Part shown: positions 44,278 through 53,078 of the stretch, piece after piece | How positions within the stretch are numbered: position 1 is the stretch's first letter | Layout of the letters: each line of letters opens with the position of its first letter | Origin: an uncultured Clostridia bacterium | GTDB taxonomy: Bacteria > Bacillota > Clostridia > Peptostreptococcales > Anaerovoracaceae | DNA: 64,000 nucleotides | Assembly (NCBI GenBank): GCA_934271235.1 | Contig: CAKQQT010000013.1 | Span: forward strand, 16,965 to 80,964 | Direction of reading: 5' to 3' | Notes under the pieces: model-generated | What the model was told of the DNA's origin: nothing | Seen by the model: only the letters and a program-made list of their open reading frames with translations | Database searches by the model: none | Made by a program: the position numbers and the translations under genes

Positions 44278-45501
44278 ATGAAGACGGAACAAAGACTGCT
44301 GGAAGAGCTTGCGAAGATCGATGTGGCGAAGCTGACATCCGAGATGGTCAAGATCCCGAGCTATTCTTTTATGGAAGAGCAGGAACGGGAGATCGCCCGC
44401 TATATCGGCGATCACTTTACCGCGGAGGACATTGAGAACGAGGTCATCGAGATCGAACCGGGGCGCTATAACGTGACGGCAAAGATCCCGGGAAAAGATC
44501 CGCAGCGTGCACGTTCCCTGATGCTTTCCGGGCATATGGACACGGTACCGGCCTATGACTTCGCGGACGCGTTCTCGGGCCGCATCGCGGAGGGAAAGGT
44601 GTTCGGCAGGGGAGCCTGCGATATGAAGGGGCCGCTGGCTTCGATGATGGCGGCGATGACGGCGCTGAAACGAGCCGGGATCGAGCTGGAAGGCGATTTA
44701 TATTTCACCGGGGTCGCGGATGAAGAGGAGCTGGGCAAAGGCGTGAAATACCTGATCCGACACGGACCGCACACCGACGGCGCGATCGTCGGCGAACCGG
44801 GCGAGATGATCATTCAGCTGGGACATAAAGGCTTGGAATGGATCGAAGTGACGATCGAGGGCAAAAAAGTACATGGCGGCGACAGCAAGAACGGCATCAA
44901 CGCCATCCAGATGGCAAGCCGTTTCGTGAACCGTATCTATGAGGATTATGTACCGGTTCTGCAGAGCAGGCGGCATCCGATCCTCGGGGAACCGACGATC
45001 AATGTCGGGACTATCGCGGGAGGAGACCAGCCGAGTACGGTGCCGGGGGAATGTGTGCTGAAGCTCGACCGGCGCTGCGTGCCGGAAGAAAGCATCGCGC
45101 AGGTTTACGAGGAGTTGGAGGCGATCGCACAGCAGCTCCATGAAGAGGATCCACGCTTTCGTGCGGTGATCCGCGACGTTTTTGAAGGAGCCAATGATAT
45201 GCCGCATCTGCCGTTTGCTGCCGACCCGCAGGATCCGCTGGTGCAGAGTGTCAAAACGGCCATGCGTCTGGAACGCGAGGCACGTCACGGCGAAAGCTTG
45301 CAGGAAGAAACGATCCCGCTCTCCGTCTTTCCGGCCTGGACCGACGCCGGTTTTATGACCAGCCAGACCGACATGACCTGTATCATTTTAGGGCCGGGAC
45401 AGCTTGGCGTAGCGCATTCCGTCCACGAATGCGTGGAGATCGAGCAGCTGCAGCAGGCAGCCTTTGTCTACGCGATGACAGCAATCGGATATTGCAGGTA
45501 G
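44278..45501 (+). CDS. M20 family deacylase/peptidase (ArgE/DapE-like)
   Basis: The 407-aa protein is an M20 metallohydrolase of the ArgE/DapE/ACY1 group. Motifs are LSGHMDTVPAYD (His/Asp), GRGACDMKGPLASM (Asp), GVADEEELGKG (Glu pair), VGEPGEMIIQLGHKG and, near the end, GPGQLGVAHSVHECVEIE with the last His ligand. It removes an acyl or amino-acyl group from an amino acid or peptide; the exact substrate is open. GCGAGGTG precedes the ATG. It follows the C39 lipoprotein by 63 bp and precedes the YfcC transporter. Confidence 0.87.
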   Translation: MKTEQRLLEELAKIDVAKLTSEMVKIPSYSFMEEQEREIARYIGDHFTAEDIENEVIEIEPGRYNVTAKIPGKDPQRARSLMLSGHMDTVPAYDFADAFSGRIAEGKVFGRGACDMKGPLASMMAAMTALKRAGIELEGDLYFTGVADEEELGKGVKYLIRHGPHTDGAIVGEPGEMIIQLGHKGLEWIEVTIEGKKVHGGDSKNGINAIQMASRFVNRIYEDYVPVLQSRRHPILGEPTINVGTIAGGDQPSTVPGECVLKLDRRCVPEESIAQVYEELEAIAQQLHEEDPRFRAVIRDVFEGANDMPHLPFAADPQDPLVQSVKTAMRLEREARHGESLQEETIPLSVFPAWTDAGFMTSQTDMTCIILGPGQLGVAHSVHECVEIEQLQQAAFVYAMTAIGYCR

Positions 45502-45590
45502 GCATCCCGCTTGAAAGCTGTCATGTGATGGATTTGTGCGCAGACAGTCATGCTTATGTGAAAAAAGTGACAAAATCCGACAAAAAAATC

Positions 45591-45621
45591 TTGACCCTGT
45601 GGCTGCCACAGGGTTTATGAT
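45591..45621 (+). promoter_or_regulatory. MerR-type promoter of yfcC
   Basis: TTGACC (45591-45596), a 19-bp spacer, TATGAT (45616-45621), with the perfect dyad ACCCTGTGG-CTG-CCACAGGGT (45594-45614) centred on the spacer. It lies 80 bp before yfcC. Spacer length and dyad position equal those of the site at 42074, though the half-sites differ. Confidence 0.72.
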
Positions 45622-45700
45622 AAACATACAGGTATCGCTGCAAAGCAATCATATTTATAAACTGTTTATTTACTTAATCACACGTTATTGGAGGTAGAAC

Positions 45701-47107
45701 ATGGAAAAGAAAGAGAAAAAGACTTGGAATCCCAATCCTTATGTCTTATTGCTGATCATTATCCTGATCTGTGCGATCGCTACCTGGATCGTACCGGCAG
45801 GCTCTTTTGAACGCGCATATGATGAAGAACTCGGAAGAAACCTCGTAGTGCCGGGCAGCTTCCAGTACATCGAAGATACGCCGGTCGGCATCACCGGTTT
45901 CCTGGAAAGCGTATTCAACGGTTTCTGCGACGCGGCCGACATCATCTTCTTCATTCTGTTCGCGGCAGCTTACGTCAATGTGCTTTCGACTAAGGGCGCG
46001 CTGAACGCACTGACCGGATATCTGCTGCGGACGCTGGGGAACAAGGACGTCCTGATCATTCCGGTATTCATGCTGTTATTCGGTATCGGCGGTACGACAT
46101 TCGGTATGTTCGAAGAAACTTACGCGTTGATCCCGGCGTTCATCGTCATCGCCATCGCGCTCGGCTATGACCGTATCGTCGGCGGCGCGATCGTATTCGT
46201 CGGCGTTGCGACCGGTTTCGCGGCAGCGACCCTGAACCCGTTCACGATCGGCGTTGCGTCCGCGGTTGCCGAAGTTGATCTGGTGACCCCGAAACTTCTG
46301 GGATTCCGTATCGTATGTTTCATCCTCTTCGAAGCGCTGGCGATCTTCTATGTCATGCGCTACGCGAACAAAATCCGCAAGGATCCGACCAAGAGCGTTA
46401 TGTACGGCGATCCGAACGCGCTGGCAGGAACCGAAAATATGGGTTCCAAAGAAGAAATCATGAACGCACATTTCTCGACGCAGCATAAACTTGCTTTGAT
46501 CGGATTTGTTGCTCTGCTCATCATCCTGATCGCGGGCATCATCCTCAAAGGCTGGTATCTGGCTGAGATTGCGACCCTGTTCCTGGTATTCATGGTACTG
46601 ACCTGCCTGATCTACAAACTGAACAGCGGCGAGATCGCAGAAATGTTCGTTGCCGGCGCAAAGAGCGCGTTATTCGGCGCAATGCTCGTCGGTATGGCGA
46701 GAGGCGTTTCCATCGTAATGACCGAAGGAAACATCATCGATACCTGTGTAAACGCGCTTGCAAACGTAGTATCTCAGCTTCCGAGCTCGGTTAACGCCAT
46801 CGGCATGGTAGTCGTTCAGAACCTGGTCAACTTCTTTATCCCGTCCGGATCCGGACAGGCCGTTGTAACGATGCCGATCCTGGCGCCGGTTGCAGACCTG
46901 ATCGGTCAGTCCAGAGAAGTTGCGGTCATCGCGTTCCAGTTCGGAGACGGTTTCTCCAACATGTTCTGGCCGACCGCAGTTGCTACCGAATGCGGAATCA
47001 TGGGCGTAGGCCTGAACAGATGGTATAAATTCATCACGCCGCTGTTCGGAATGATGTTCCTGCTGCAGTGCATCATGATCTGCATCGCGGTCGCAGTCGG
47101 GATCTAA
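45701..47107 (+). CDS. YfcC-family amino-acid/carboxylate transporter
   Basis: The 468-aa membrane protein matches the YfcC family, related to arginine/ornithine antiporters and C4-dicarboxylate carriers: NPNPYVLLLIIILICAIATW and IVPAGSFERAYDEE at the start, GTTFGMFEETYALIPAFIVI in the middle, and NLVNFFIPSGSGQAVVTMPI, the conserved Ser/Gly-rich helix, near residue 375. About 12 helices are predicted. The substrate is probably an amino acid or small peptide-derived acid, in line with the peptidases upstream. GGAGG precedes the ATG. Confidence 0.88.
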   Translation: MEKKEKKTWNPNPYVLLLIIILICAIATWIVPAGSFERAYDEELGRNLVVPGSFQYIEDTPVGITGFLESVFNGFCDAADIIFFILFAAAYVNVLSTKGALNALTGYLLRTLGNKDVLIIPVFMLLFGIGGTTFGMFEETYALIPAFIVIAIALGYDRIVGGAIVFVGVATGFAAATLNPFTIGVASAVAEVDLVTPKLLGFRIVCFILFEALAIFYVMRYANKIRKDPTKSVMYGDPNALAGTENMGSKEEIMNAHFSTQHKLALIGFVALLIILIAGIILKGWYLAEIATLFLVFMVLTCLIYKLNSGEIAEMFVAGAKSALFGAMLVGMARGVSIVMTEGNIIDTCVNALANVVSQLPSSVNAIGMVVVQNLVNFFIPSGSGQAVVTMPILAPVADLIGQSREVAVIAFQFGDGFSNMFWPTAVATECGIMGVGLNRWYKFITPLFGMMFLLQCIMICIAVAVGI

Positions 47108-47156
47108 GCGGTAACTCATCGGGAAAATTTTTATTCATAATAGAGTCAGCGATACA

Positions 47157-47208
47157 AAACAGGACAAAGGCCGGTGCCGCGATATGCGCGCCGGCCTTTG
47201 TCCTGTTT
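47157..47208. repeat. Very long (21-bp) hairpin after yfcC
   Basis: Bases 47157-47177 pair with 47188-47208 over 21 bp with a single G-U, loop of 10 nt. It starts AAACAGGACAAAGG and ends CCTTTGTCCTGTTT. A- and T-rich ends on each strand allow a bidirectional terminator, but the stem is far longer than others in this window. It lies in the 311-bp gap before holA. Confidence 0.7.
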
Positions 47209-47319
47209 GCGGCCAATGCGTCCGGCGGCGCAAGGCCCGCAGAGGATGCGGCTGCATAGATCGAACCGGCGCGTATACAGAATTCTTGCAAAATCCAAGG
47301 GGCTTTCTGTCGATTTGCA

Positions 47320-47348
47320 TTGAAAAGTGTACAAAAAACAGGTATAAT
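47320..47348 (+). promoter_or_regulatory. Sigma-A promoter of holA
   Basis: TTGAAA (47320-47325), 17-bp spacer, TATAAT (47343-47348), about 70 bp before holA. Confidence 0.8.
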
Positions 47349-47418
47349 GATATGAGTGCCATTTTTCCGCTTCGCGGCGGCACTGCAATATTTCAGCAAA
47401 GCAAACGATGGAGATGTC

Positions 47419-48471
47419 ATGGCGGGCAATTTCGAAAAAAAGGAACACGCGTTTCGGGCGTTCAGCCGAGATCTGAAAACAGATGATTTCCCTCCGGTGC
47501 TTTTTTTCTATGGCGCGGAGGATTATCTGATCGACTGGGCGGCAGGGTCTCTCAAAAAAAAATACGTGATGCCGGGAGCGGAGAGCGTGGATTACGTGAA
47601 ACTGAGTGAAGATCCCGTAACGACCGATCAGATTCTGGAAGCCTGCAACACCTTTTCGATGTTTTCACAAAAGCGGATCATCTGGGTCAAGGATTACGCG
47701 CCGCTGCGGAGCGGCAGTGCCAAGGGCTTCGGGGCCGGAGAGCTTGCGAAGCTGAGCGGTTACATCGACAGCCCGAATGAAAGCGCGATCCTGATCTTTT
47801 CCTCCGAAACACCGGACGAAAAAAGCGGACTGGTCAAAAAGCTCAAAAAAGACGCAAAGGTCTATGATTTCTGCAAACTGGACCGCACGCAGCTTTTCGG
47901 CTTTGCGGAGAAACGTTTTAGATCCGCGGGCGTCAGGATCTCGAGGGAGATGCTGGGGTTTCTGATCGAGGAGACCGGGTATTTCCACAAAGAGACGGAA
48001 TATCGCATTTCTTCGCTGGCCAACGACATTCAAAAGATCATCGCGCACAGCCGGGACGGGGTCGTGACGGAAGAAGACATTACGATGACGGTCAGCGGTG
48101 ATCTGGATACCTTTGTTTTTAATTTTCTGGATGCCATCAGCATGGCAAAGAAAGATACAGCGTTCAGTCTGCTGCACAATATCCTGACGGCCGGGACGGA
48201 TGTGTACGCCGTGACGGGCCTTTTGGTCAACCATTTTGAGCTGATGCTGCAGATCAAAGAGCTCAAGGCGGAGGGGATGAGTGCCGCCGAGATCGCAAAA
48301 ACTTTGAAAGTTCATGAATTCCGCGTTAAAAAGACGATGGGATTTGCCGATAAATTTACAATCGAAAAATTAAAGAGCATCTTGATACAGCTTTATGAGA
48401 TCGACCGCAGCATTAAAACAGGTGCTTTAGAGCCTACCATGGCGCTGGAATTACTTGTAGGGAGGATATGA
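47419..48471 (+). CDS. holA: DNA polymerase III delta subunit
   Basis: HolA (delta) is the clamp-loader subunit that opens the beta clamp. The 350-aa protein follows the Firmicute YqeN pattern: PPVLFFYGAEDYLIDWAAGSL at the start, TFSMFSQKRIIWVKDYAPL near 75-95, an AAA+-like middle lacking a functional P-loop, and the collar domain with VTGLLVNHFELMLQIKELKA. The ATG at 47419 follows GGAG; an earlier in-frame ATG lies too close to the promoter. Confidence 0.92.
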   Translation: MAGNFEKKEHAFRAFSRDLKTDDFPPVLFFYGAEDYLIDWAAGSLKKKYVMPGAESVDYVKLSEDPVTTDQILEACNTFSMFSQKRIIWVKDYAPLRSGSAKGFGAGELAKLSGYIDSPNESAILIFSSETPDEKSGLVKKLKKDAKVYDFCKLDRTQLFGFAEKRFRSAGVRISREMLGFLIEETGYFHKETEYRISSLANDIQKIIAHSRDGVVTEEDITMTVSGDLDTFVFNFLDAISMAKKDTAFSLLHNILTAGTDVYAVTGLLVNHFELMLQIKELKAEGMSAAEIAKTLKVHEFRVKKTMGFADKFTIEKLKSILIQLYEIDRSIKTGALEPTMALELLVGRI

Positions 48472-48475
48472 GAAC

Positions 48476-49375
48476 GTGAATCTGAACAAACAAATGCAGG
48501 CGGACTTGATGCTCGTGCTGGTGACACTCTGCTGGGGTGTATCCTATTATCTGATGGATCTGAGCCTGACGGATCTGGACCCGTTTACGCTCAACGCGCA
48601 TCGTTTTTTGGGCGCGTTTGTGATCGCAGCGGCGCTGTCGTGGAAAAAGATCCGCAATGTCAACCGCACGACTTTAAAATACAGTCTGCTGGTCGGATTT
48701 GCGCTGGTATTCGTCTATATCGGCGCGACGTTCGGCGTGAAGTACACGACCTTATCCAATTCCGGATTTTTATGCGGGATGACGGTCGTTTTCACCCCGC
48801 TGCTCGGCTGGATTTTTTTGCGGCAGAAACACAGTAAAAAGCTGATCCTGGTAGTTCTGATGTGTCTGATGGGGATCGCGCTGCTGACGCTCAAGGACGA
48901 TTTTTCGATCAATACGGAGAATCTCAAGGGCGATCTGCTCTGCCTGATGTGCGCGGTCGCCTATGCCATTGATCTTTTGCTGACGGAAAAGGCCGTGGCG
49001 CATGAGGAAGTCGATGCTTACCAGCTGGGGGTCTTCCAGCTGGGCGTGACGGGCGTGTGCAATCTTGTGCTGGCGATGATCACGGAACAGCCGCATTTTC
49101 CGACCACTCCGGCGGTCTGGGGTTCGGTGCTGTTCCTGGCGGTCTTCTGTACCGGCGTGGCGTTTGTGCTGCAGCCGCTGGCCCAGCAGTATACGACGGC
49201 TTCGCATACCGGGGTGATCTTTTCCTTGGAGCCGGTGTTCGCGGCGATCGTGGCGGTTGCCGCGGCTCACGAGGTCCTGTCGGTAAAATCCTATATCGGC
49301 GCAGCCCTGATGGTGGCCAGCCTATTTGTGATGGAAATTGATTTCAGTTCTTTCGGCAAAAAAAGCCGGGAGTGA
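48476..49375 (+). CDS. EamA/DMT-family transporter
   Basis: The 299-aa protein has ten helices in two EamA repeats (LMLVLVTLCWGVSYYLMDLS; TASHTGVIFSLEPVFAAIVA in the second). The start is GTG with GGGAGG ten bases upstream, five bases after holA. It is the third DMT transporter in the window. No substrate can be assigned. The short gap suggests co-transcription with holA. Confidence 0.87.
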   Translation: MNLNKQMQADLMLVLVTLCWGVSYYLMDLSLTDLDPFTLNAHRFLGAFVIAAALSWKKIRNVNRTTLKYSLLVGFALVFVYIGATFGVKYTTLSNSGFLCGMTVVFTPLLGWIFLRQKHSKKLILVVLMCLMGIALLTLKDDFSINTENLKGDLLCLMCAVAYAIDLLLTEKAVAHEEVDAYQLGVFQLGVTGVCNLVLAMITEQPHFPTTPAVWGSVLFLAVFCTGVAFVLQPLAQQYTTASHTGVIFSLEPVFAAIVAVAAAHEVLSVKSYIGAALMVASLFVMEIDFSSFGKKSRE

Positions 49376-49414
49376 AATAATAAAAAAAGGATGTATAGTT
49401 ACAAGGAGGGCAAC

Positions 49415-51265
49415 ATGAACCGATTATATATCAAATCGCGGGATACTGCTCAGAAAACAGTAGAAGGTCTTTATAAAGACCTGGAGAGAAGGATCATAGC
49501 CAGTCCGCCGGGACAATGTCCGGTCGACCTGGCTTCAGCATTCTTAAAGTTGTGTCATTCACAGAGCTGCGGCAAATGCGTTCCGTGCCGTGTCGGTCTC
49601 GGACAACTGCAGCTGATGATCGATGACATTTTGGAAATGAACACGGAGCCGGGGATGGAGATCCTGGACCTGCTGGAAAAGACCGCGGAGGCGATCAGCG
49701 TTTCGGCAGACTGTGCCATCGGTTTTGAAGCCGCAAATATGGTGCTCCGGGGATTGAAAGGATATCGGGATGATTTCGAATCCCATATCAAATACCATAC
49801 CTGCGCGGATAACATCAAGAACCAGGCGCAGCCGGTGCCTTGCGTGGCTATGTGCCCGGCAGGCGTCGACGTTCCGGGTTATGTTTCGCTTTTGAAGCAC
49901 GAAAGATACGCAGAGGCGGTCAGACTGATCCGCAAGGATAACCCGTTCCCGACCGTCTGTGCGCTGATCTGTGAGCATCCGTGCGAACAGCGCTGCAGAA
50001 GAACGCTGGTGGACGCGCCGGTCAATATCCGCGGTCTGAAACGTTTCGCGGTGGACAACTGCGGCGATGTTCCGGTTCCGAAAAAGATGGACAACACCGG
50101 TAAGAAGATCGCCGTCATCGGCGGCGGCCCGTCCGGACTTTCCGCGGCGTATTTCTTGTCCATCATGGGACATCAGGTCACTGTCTTTGAAAAACGCGCG
50201 CAGCTGGGCGGTATGCTCCGTTACGGTATCCCGAACTACCGTCTTCCGAGAGAAAGACTGCAGTGGGATATCGACGCGATCCTTTCCACGGGCGTGGAAG
50301 CAAAATGCAACTTTGACGTTTCCACACCGGAGGGCATGGCGGAGATCCGCAATAATTACGACGCGACCTACATCTCCATCGGTTCGCATAACGCGAAGCC
50401 GATCGGCATTCCGGGTGAATACGCCAAGGGCGTGATCGCGGCAGTTGAAATGCTCCGCGGTATCGGTGACGACGCGATGCCGGACTTCAACGGCAAAGCG
50501 GTTGTCGTCATCGGCGGCGGCAATGTTGCGATGGACGTAGCCAGAACTGCGAAACGTCTGGGCGCGACCGAAGTCAGCATTGTTTACAGAAGAAGAAAAG
50601 ACGATATGACTGCATTACCGGATGAAATCGGCGGCGCGATCGCCGAGGGCTGCACGCTGGTACAGCTGAAAGCTCCGTCCAGGATCGCGACCAACAAGCA
50701 CGGCGAAGTGCAGGCTCTGTGGGTAAAACCGCAGATCGCGGGACAAGCGGACAGCAGCGGCCGGCCGCGTCCGGTCGATTCCTCGGAACCGGAAGAAAAG
50801 ATCCCTTGCGATATCATTATTTCCGCCATCGGACAGTCGACCGACATCCGCTTCTTTGAAGAATTCGGCATTCCTGTTTTCCGCGGAAATATTCAGGCCA
50901 AGAGAAACAGCGTTGTCGATAATGTACAGGGAACCTACGCGGGCGGTGACTGCGTAACCGGACCGTCGACCGTGATTAACGCGGTAGCTGCCGGCAAAGT
51001 CGCGGCTGCAAATATCGATGCCTATCTGGGATTCAACCACGAGATCACGGTGGACGTGGACATCCCGGTACCGACGCCGAATGATCATCTCCCTTGCGGC
51101 AGAGTCGAACTCAAAGAGCGTTTTGCGAAACAGAGAGGAAACGACTTCGATGAAGTCGAACAAGGCATGAGCTTGGAAGAAGCCATGCAGGAAGCTTCCA
51201 GATGCCTGCGCTGTGACTATCACGGTTTCGGCGCATTCAGAGGAGGGAGGGATACCAAATGGTAA
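49415..51265 (+). CDS. NuoF-tail/GltD-type flavoprotein, hydrogenase partner
   Basis: The 616-aa protein combines two modules. Residues ~1-125 carry the 4Fe-4S-binding end of NuoF-type subunits (SCGKCVPCR with Cys52, Cys55, Cys58, and Cys100). The rest is a GltD-like NAD(P)H oxidoreductase: the Fer4_20 cysteines (CVAMCPAGVDVPGYV, CEHPCEQRCRR), FAD loop VIGGGPSGLSAAYFL (~233), NAD(P) loop VIGGGNVAMDVARTA (~365) and the final AGGDCVTGPSTVINAVAAGK. It overlaps the hydrogenase gene by 7 nt, so it probably passes electrons between NAD(P)H and HydA. This matches the glutamate-synthase-linked [FeFe] hydrogenases (group A2 type). GGAGGG precedes the ATG. Confidence 0.87.
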   Translation: MNRLYIKSRDTAQKTVEGLYKDLERRIIASPPGQCPVDLASAFLKLCHSQSCGKCVPCRVGLGQLQLMIDDILEMNTEPGMEILDLLEKTAEAISVSADCAIGFEAANMVLRGLKGYRDDFESHIKYHTCADNIKNQAQPVPCVAMCPAGVDVPGYVSLLKHERYAEAVRLIRKDNPFPTVCALICEHPCEQRCRRTLVDAPVNIRGLKRFAVDNCGDVPVPKKMDNTGKKIAVIGGGPSGLSAAYFLSIMGHQVTVFEKRAQLGGMLRYGIPNYRLPRERLQWDIDAILSTGVEAKCNFDVSTPEGMAEIRNNYDATYISIGSHNAKPIGIPGEYAKGVIAAVEMLRGIGDDAMPDFNGKAVVVIGGGNVAMDVARTAKRLGATEVSIVYRRRKDDMTALPDEIGGAIAEGCTLVQLKAPSRIATNKHGEVQALWVKPQIAGQADSSGRPRPVDSSEPEEKIPCDIIISAIGQSTDIRFFEEFGIPVFRGNIQAKRNSVVDNVQGTYAGGDCVTGPSTVINAVAAGKVAAANIDAYLGFNHEITVDVDIPVPTPNDHLPCGRVELKERFAKQRGNDFDEVEQGMSLEEAMQEASRCLRCDYHGFGAFRGGRDTKW

Positions 51266-52992
51266 AACTAACGATCAATGAACAGCAGGTATCGGTACCT
51301 GAGGGAATGACCATTATGGAAGCGGCTGAGAAGGTCGGTATCCATATCCCGCATTTATGTTACCTGAAAGATATCAACGAGATCGGCGCCTGTCGTGTCT
51401 GTCTTGTAGAGATCAAAGGAATGGATAAACTGGTGACTGCCTGCAACACAATCTGTGAAGAAGGCATGGAGATCCTGACTAACAGTCCGCGTGTCAGAAG
51501 GACCAGAAAGATCAACGTTGAGCTGATCCTTTCCGACCATAACGCGAACTGCGCGAGCTGTACCAAGAGCGGAAACTGTACGCTGCAGACGATCGCGAAC
51601 GATATCGGCATCATCGTGTCGGATTACGCCAATACCGCGGAAATGCGCCGTTGGGATCGAAATCTGCCGTTGGTGCGCGACGCCTCCAAGTGTGTGAAGT
51701 GCATGCGGTGCATCCAGGTCTGTGAAAAAGTGCAGGGTATGGGTGTTTGGACGTTGGTCGGTTCCGGCTATCGGACGACGATCGGTCTCAAAGATAATCA
51801 GCCGTTCAAGGAAAGCGACTGTACGCTCTGCGGTCAGTGCATCACGCATTGTCCGGTCGGCGCACTGCGCGAATGCGACAATCGCGGCGAGCTCAATGAC
51901 GCGCTGGCGGATCCGGAGATCATCACGATGGTACAGATCGCTCCGGCGGTCCGTACAGCATGGGGCGAACAGATCGGTCTGAAAGATAAAGACGCTACTA
52001 TGGGCAAGCTGATCTGTGCGCTCAAAAAGATCGGCATCGACTATGTTTTCGATACCAATTACAGCGCAGACCTTACGATCATGGAAGAGGGAAGCGAATT
52101 CCTCGAAAGACTGGCAAACCGCAACCGTCACAAATGGCCGATGTTTACTTCCTGTTGTCCGGGTTGGCTGCGTTTCGTGAAGACACAGTATCCGGATATG
52201 GTGGAAGACCTTTCGACCGCGAAATCTCCGCAGCAGATGTTCGGCGCGATCTCCAAGACCTATATCGCGCAGAAGCTGGGCGTAGATCCGAATAAGATCT
52301 TCTCGATCTCCATCATGCCTTGCGTCGCGAAGAAATTCGAGTGCAATGTCGATCAGGTCAACGATTCCGGTCATGGGCGGGATGTGGATCTGGTTCTGAC
52401 CACCAGAGAGCTGGATCGTCTGATCCGCTGCGACAGCATCAAGCCGCAGGATCTGATGGACATGCCGTTTGACGATATCTTCGGCGAGGGCTCCGGCGCT
52501 GCCGTGATCTTCGGTACGACCGGCGGGGTTATGGAAGCTGCACTGCGGAGCGCGTACTATCTGGTAACGGGTTCGAATCCGGAGCCGGATGCGTTCAAGG
52601 AAGTCCGCGGTATGAACGGATGGAAAGAAGCAAAATTTGATCTGGCCGGGACAACGCTCAAAGTCGCGGCAGCCAGCGGACTCGGCAATGCGCGGAAACT
52701 GATCGACGCGGTAAACCGCGGCGATGCAGAATATGATTTCGTTGAGATCATGGCATGCCCGGGCGGCTGTGTCGGCGGCGGCGGTCAGCCGTTCGTGGAC
52801 GGCGAGGAACGCGCGGCAAAACGTGCGCTGAAGCTGTACGGTCTGGATAAAGTCAGCGATATCCGCTTCTCACACGAGAATCAGGCAGTAAAGCAGACTT
52901 ATCAGGAATACTTGGGCAAACCGTTGTCCAAAGAATCCCATCATCTGCTGCATACGCATCTTGCAGACTGGGATCTGACGATGAAGCCGTAG
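51259..52992 (+). CDS. hydA: [FeFe] hydrogenase catalytic subunit
   Basis: HydA reduces protons to H2 (or oxidises H2) in the cytoplasm. The 577-aa protein has an N-terminal 2Fe-2S domain (Cys34, Cys45, Cys48, Cys62), the His-ligated 4Fe-4S segment (HNANCASCTKSGNC), two 4Fe-4S sites (CVKCMRCIQVC, CTLCGQCITHC) and a complete H-cluster: TSCCPGW (~297), MPCVAKKFE (~353) and MACPGGCVGGGGQP (~498). All key residues are intact. The maturation genes hydE/F/G are not in the window. It overlaps the upstream flavoprotein gene, and a terminator follows. Confidence 0.97.
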   Translation: MVKLTINEQQVSVPEGMTIMEAAEKVGIHIPHLCYLKDINEIGACRVCLVEIKGMDKLVTACNTICEEGMEILTNSPRVRRTRKINVELILSDHNANCASCTKSGNCTLQTIANDIGIIVSDYANTAEMRRWDRNLPLVRDASKCVKCMRCIQVCEKVQGMGVWTLVGSGYRTTIGLKDNQPFKESDCTLCGQCITHCPVGALRECDNRGELNDALADPEIITMVQIAPAVRTAWGEQIGLKDKDATMGKLICALKKIGIDYVFDTNYSADLTIMEEGSEFLERLANRNRHKWPMFTSCCPGWLRFVKTQYPDMVEDLSTAKSPQQMFGAISKTYIAQKLGVDPNKIFSISIMPCVAKKFECNVDQVNDSGHGRDVDLVLTTRELDRLIRCDSIKPQDLMDMPFDDIFGEGSGAAVIFGTTGGVMEAALRSAYYLVTGSNPEPDAFKEVRGMNGWKEAKFDLAGTTLKVAAASGLGNARKLIDAVNRGDAEYDFVEIMACPGGCVGGGGQPFVDGEERAAKRALKLYGLDKVSDIRFSHENQAVKQTYQEYLGKPLSKESHHLLHTHLADWDLTMKP

Positions 52993-53022
52993 ATACATAA
53001 GGCTCAGATTTTAGAGAAAAAG

Positions 53023-53060
53023 ACCCCCGCAGGTTCGATAAAGATCTGCGGGGGTTGTTT
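53023..53060. terminator. Convergent terminator of hydA and recN
   Basis: A perfect 10-bp stem (ACCCCCGCAG, CTGCGGGGGT) has T-rich DNA on the plus side and an A-run (T-run on the minus strand) on the other. It separates hydA (plus) from recN (minus). Confidence 0.85.
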
Positions 53061-53078
53061 GTTGTACGGCTTATATGG

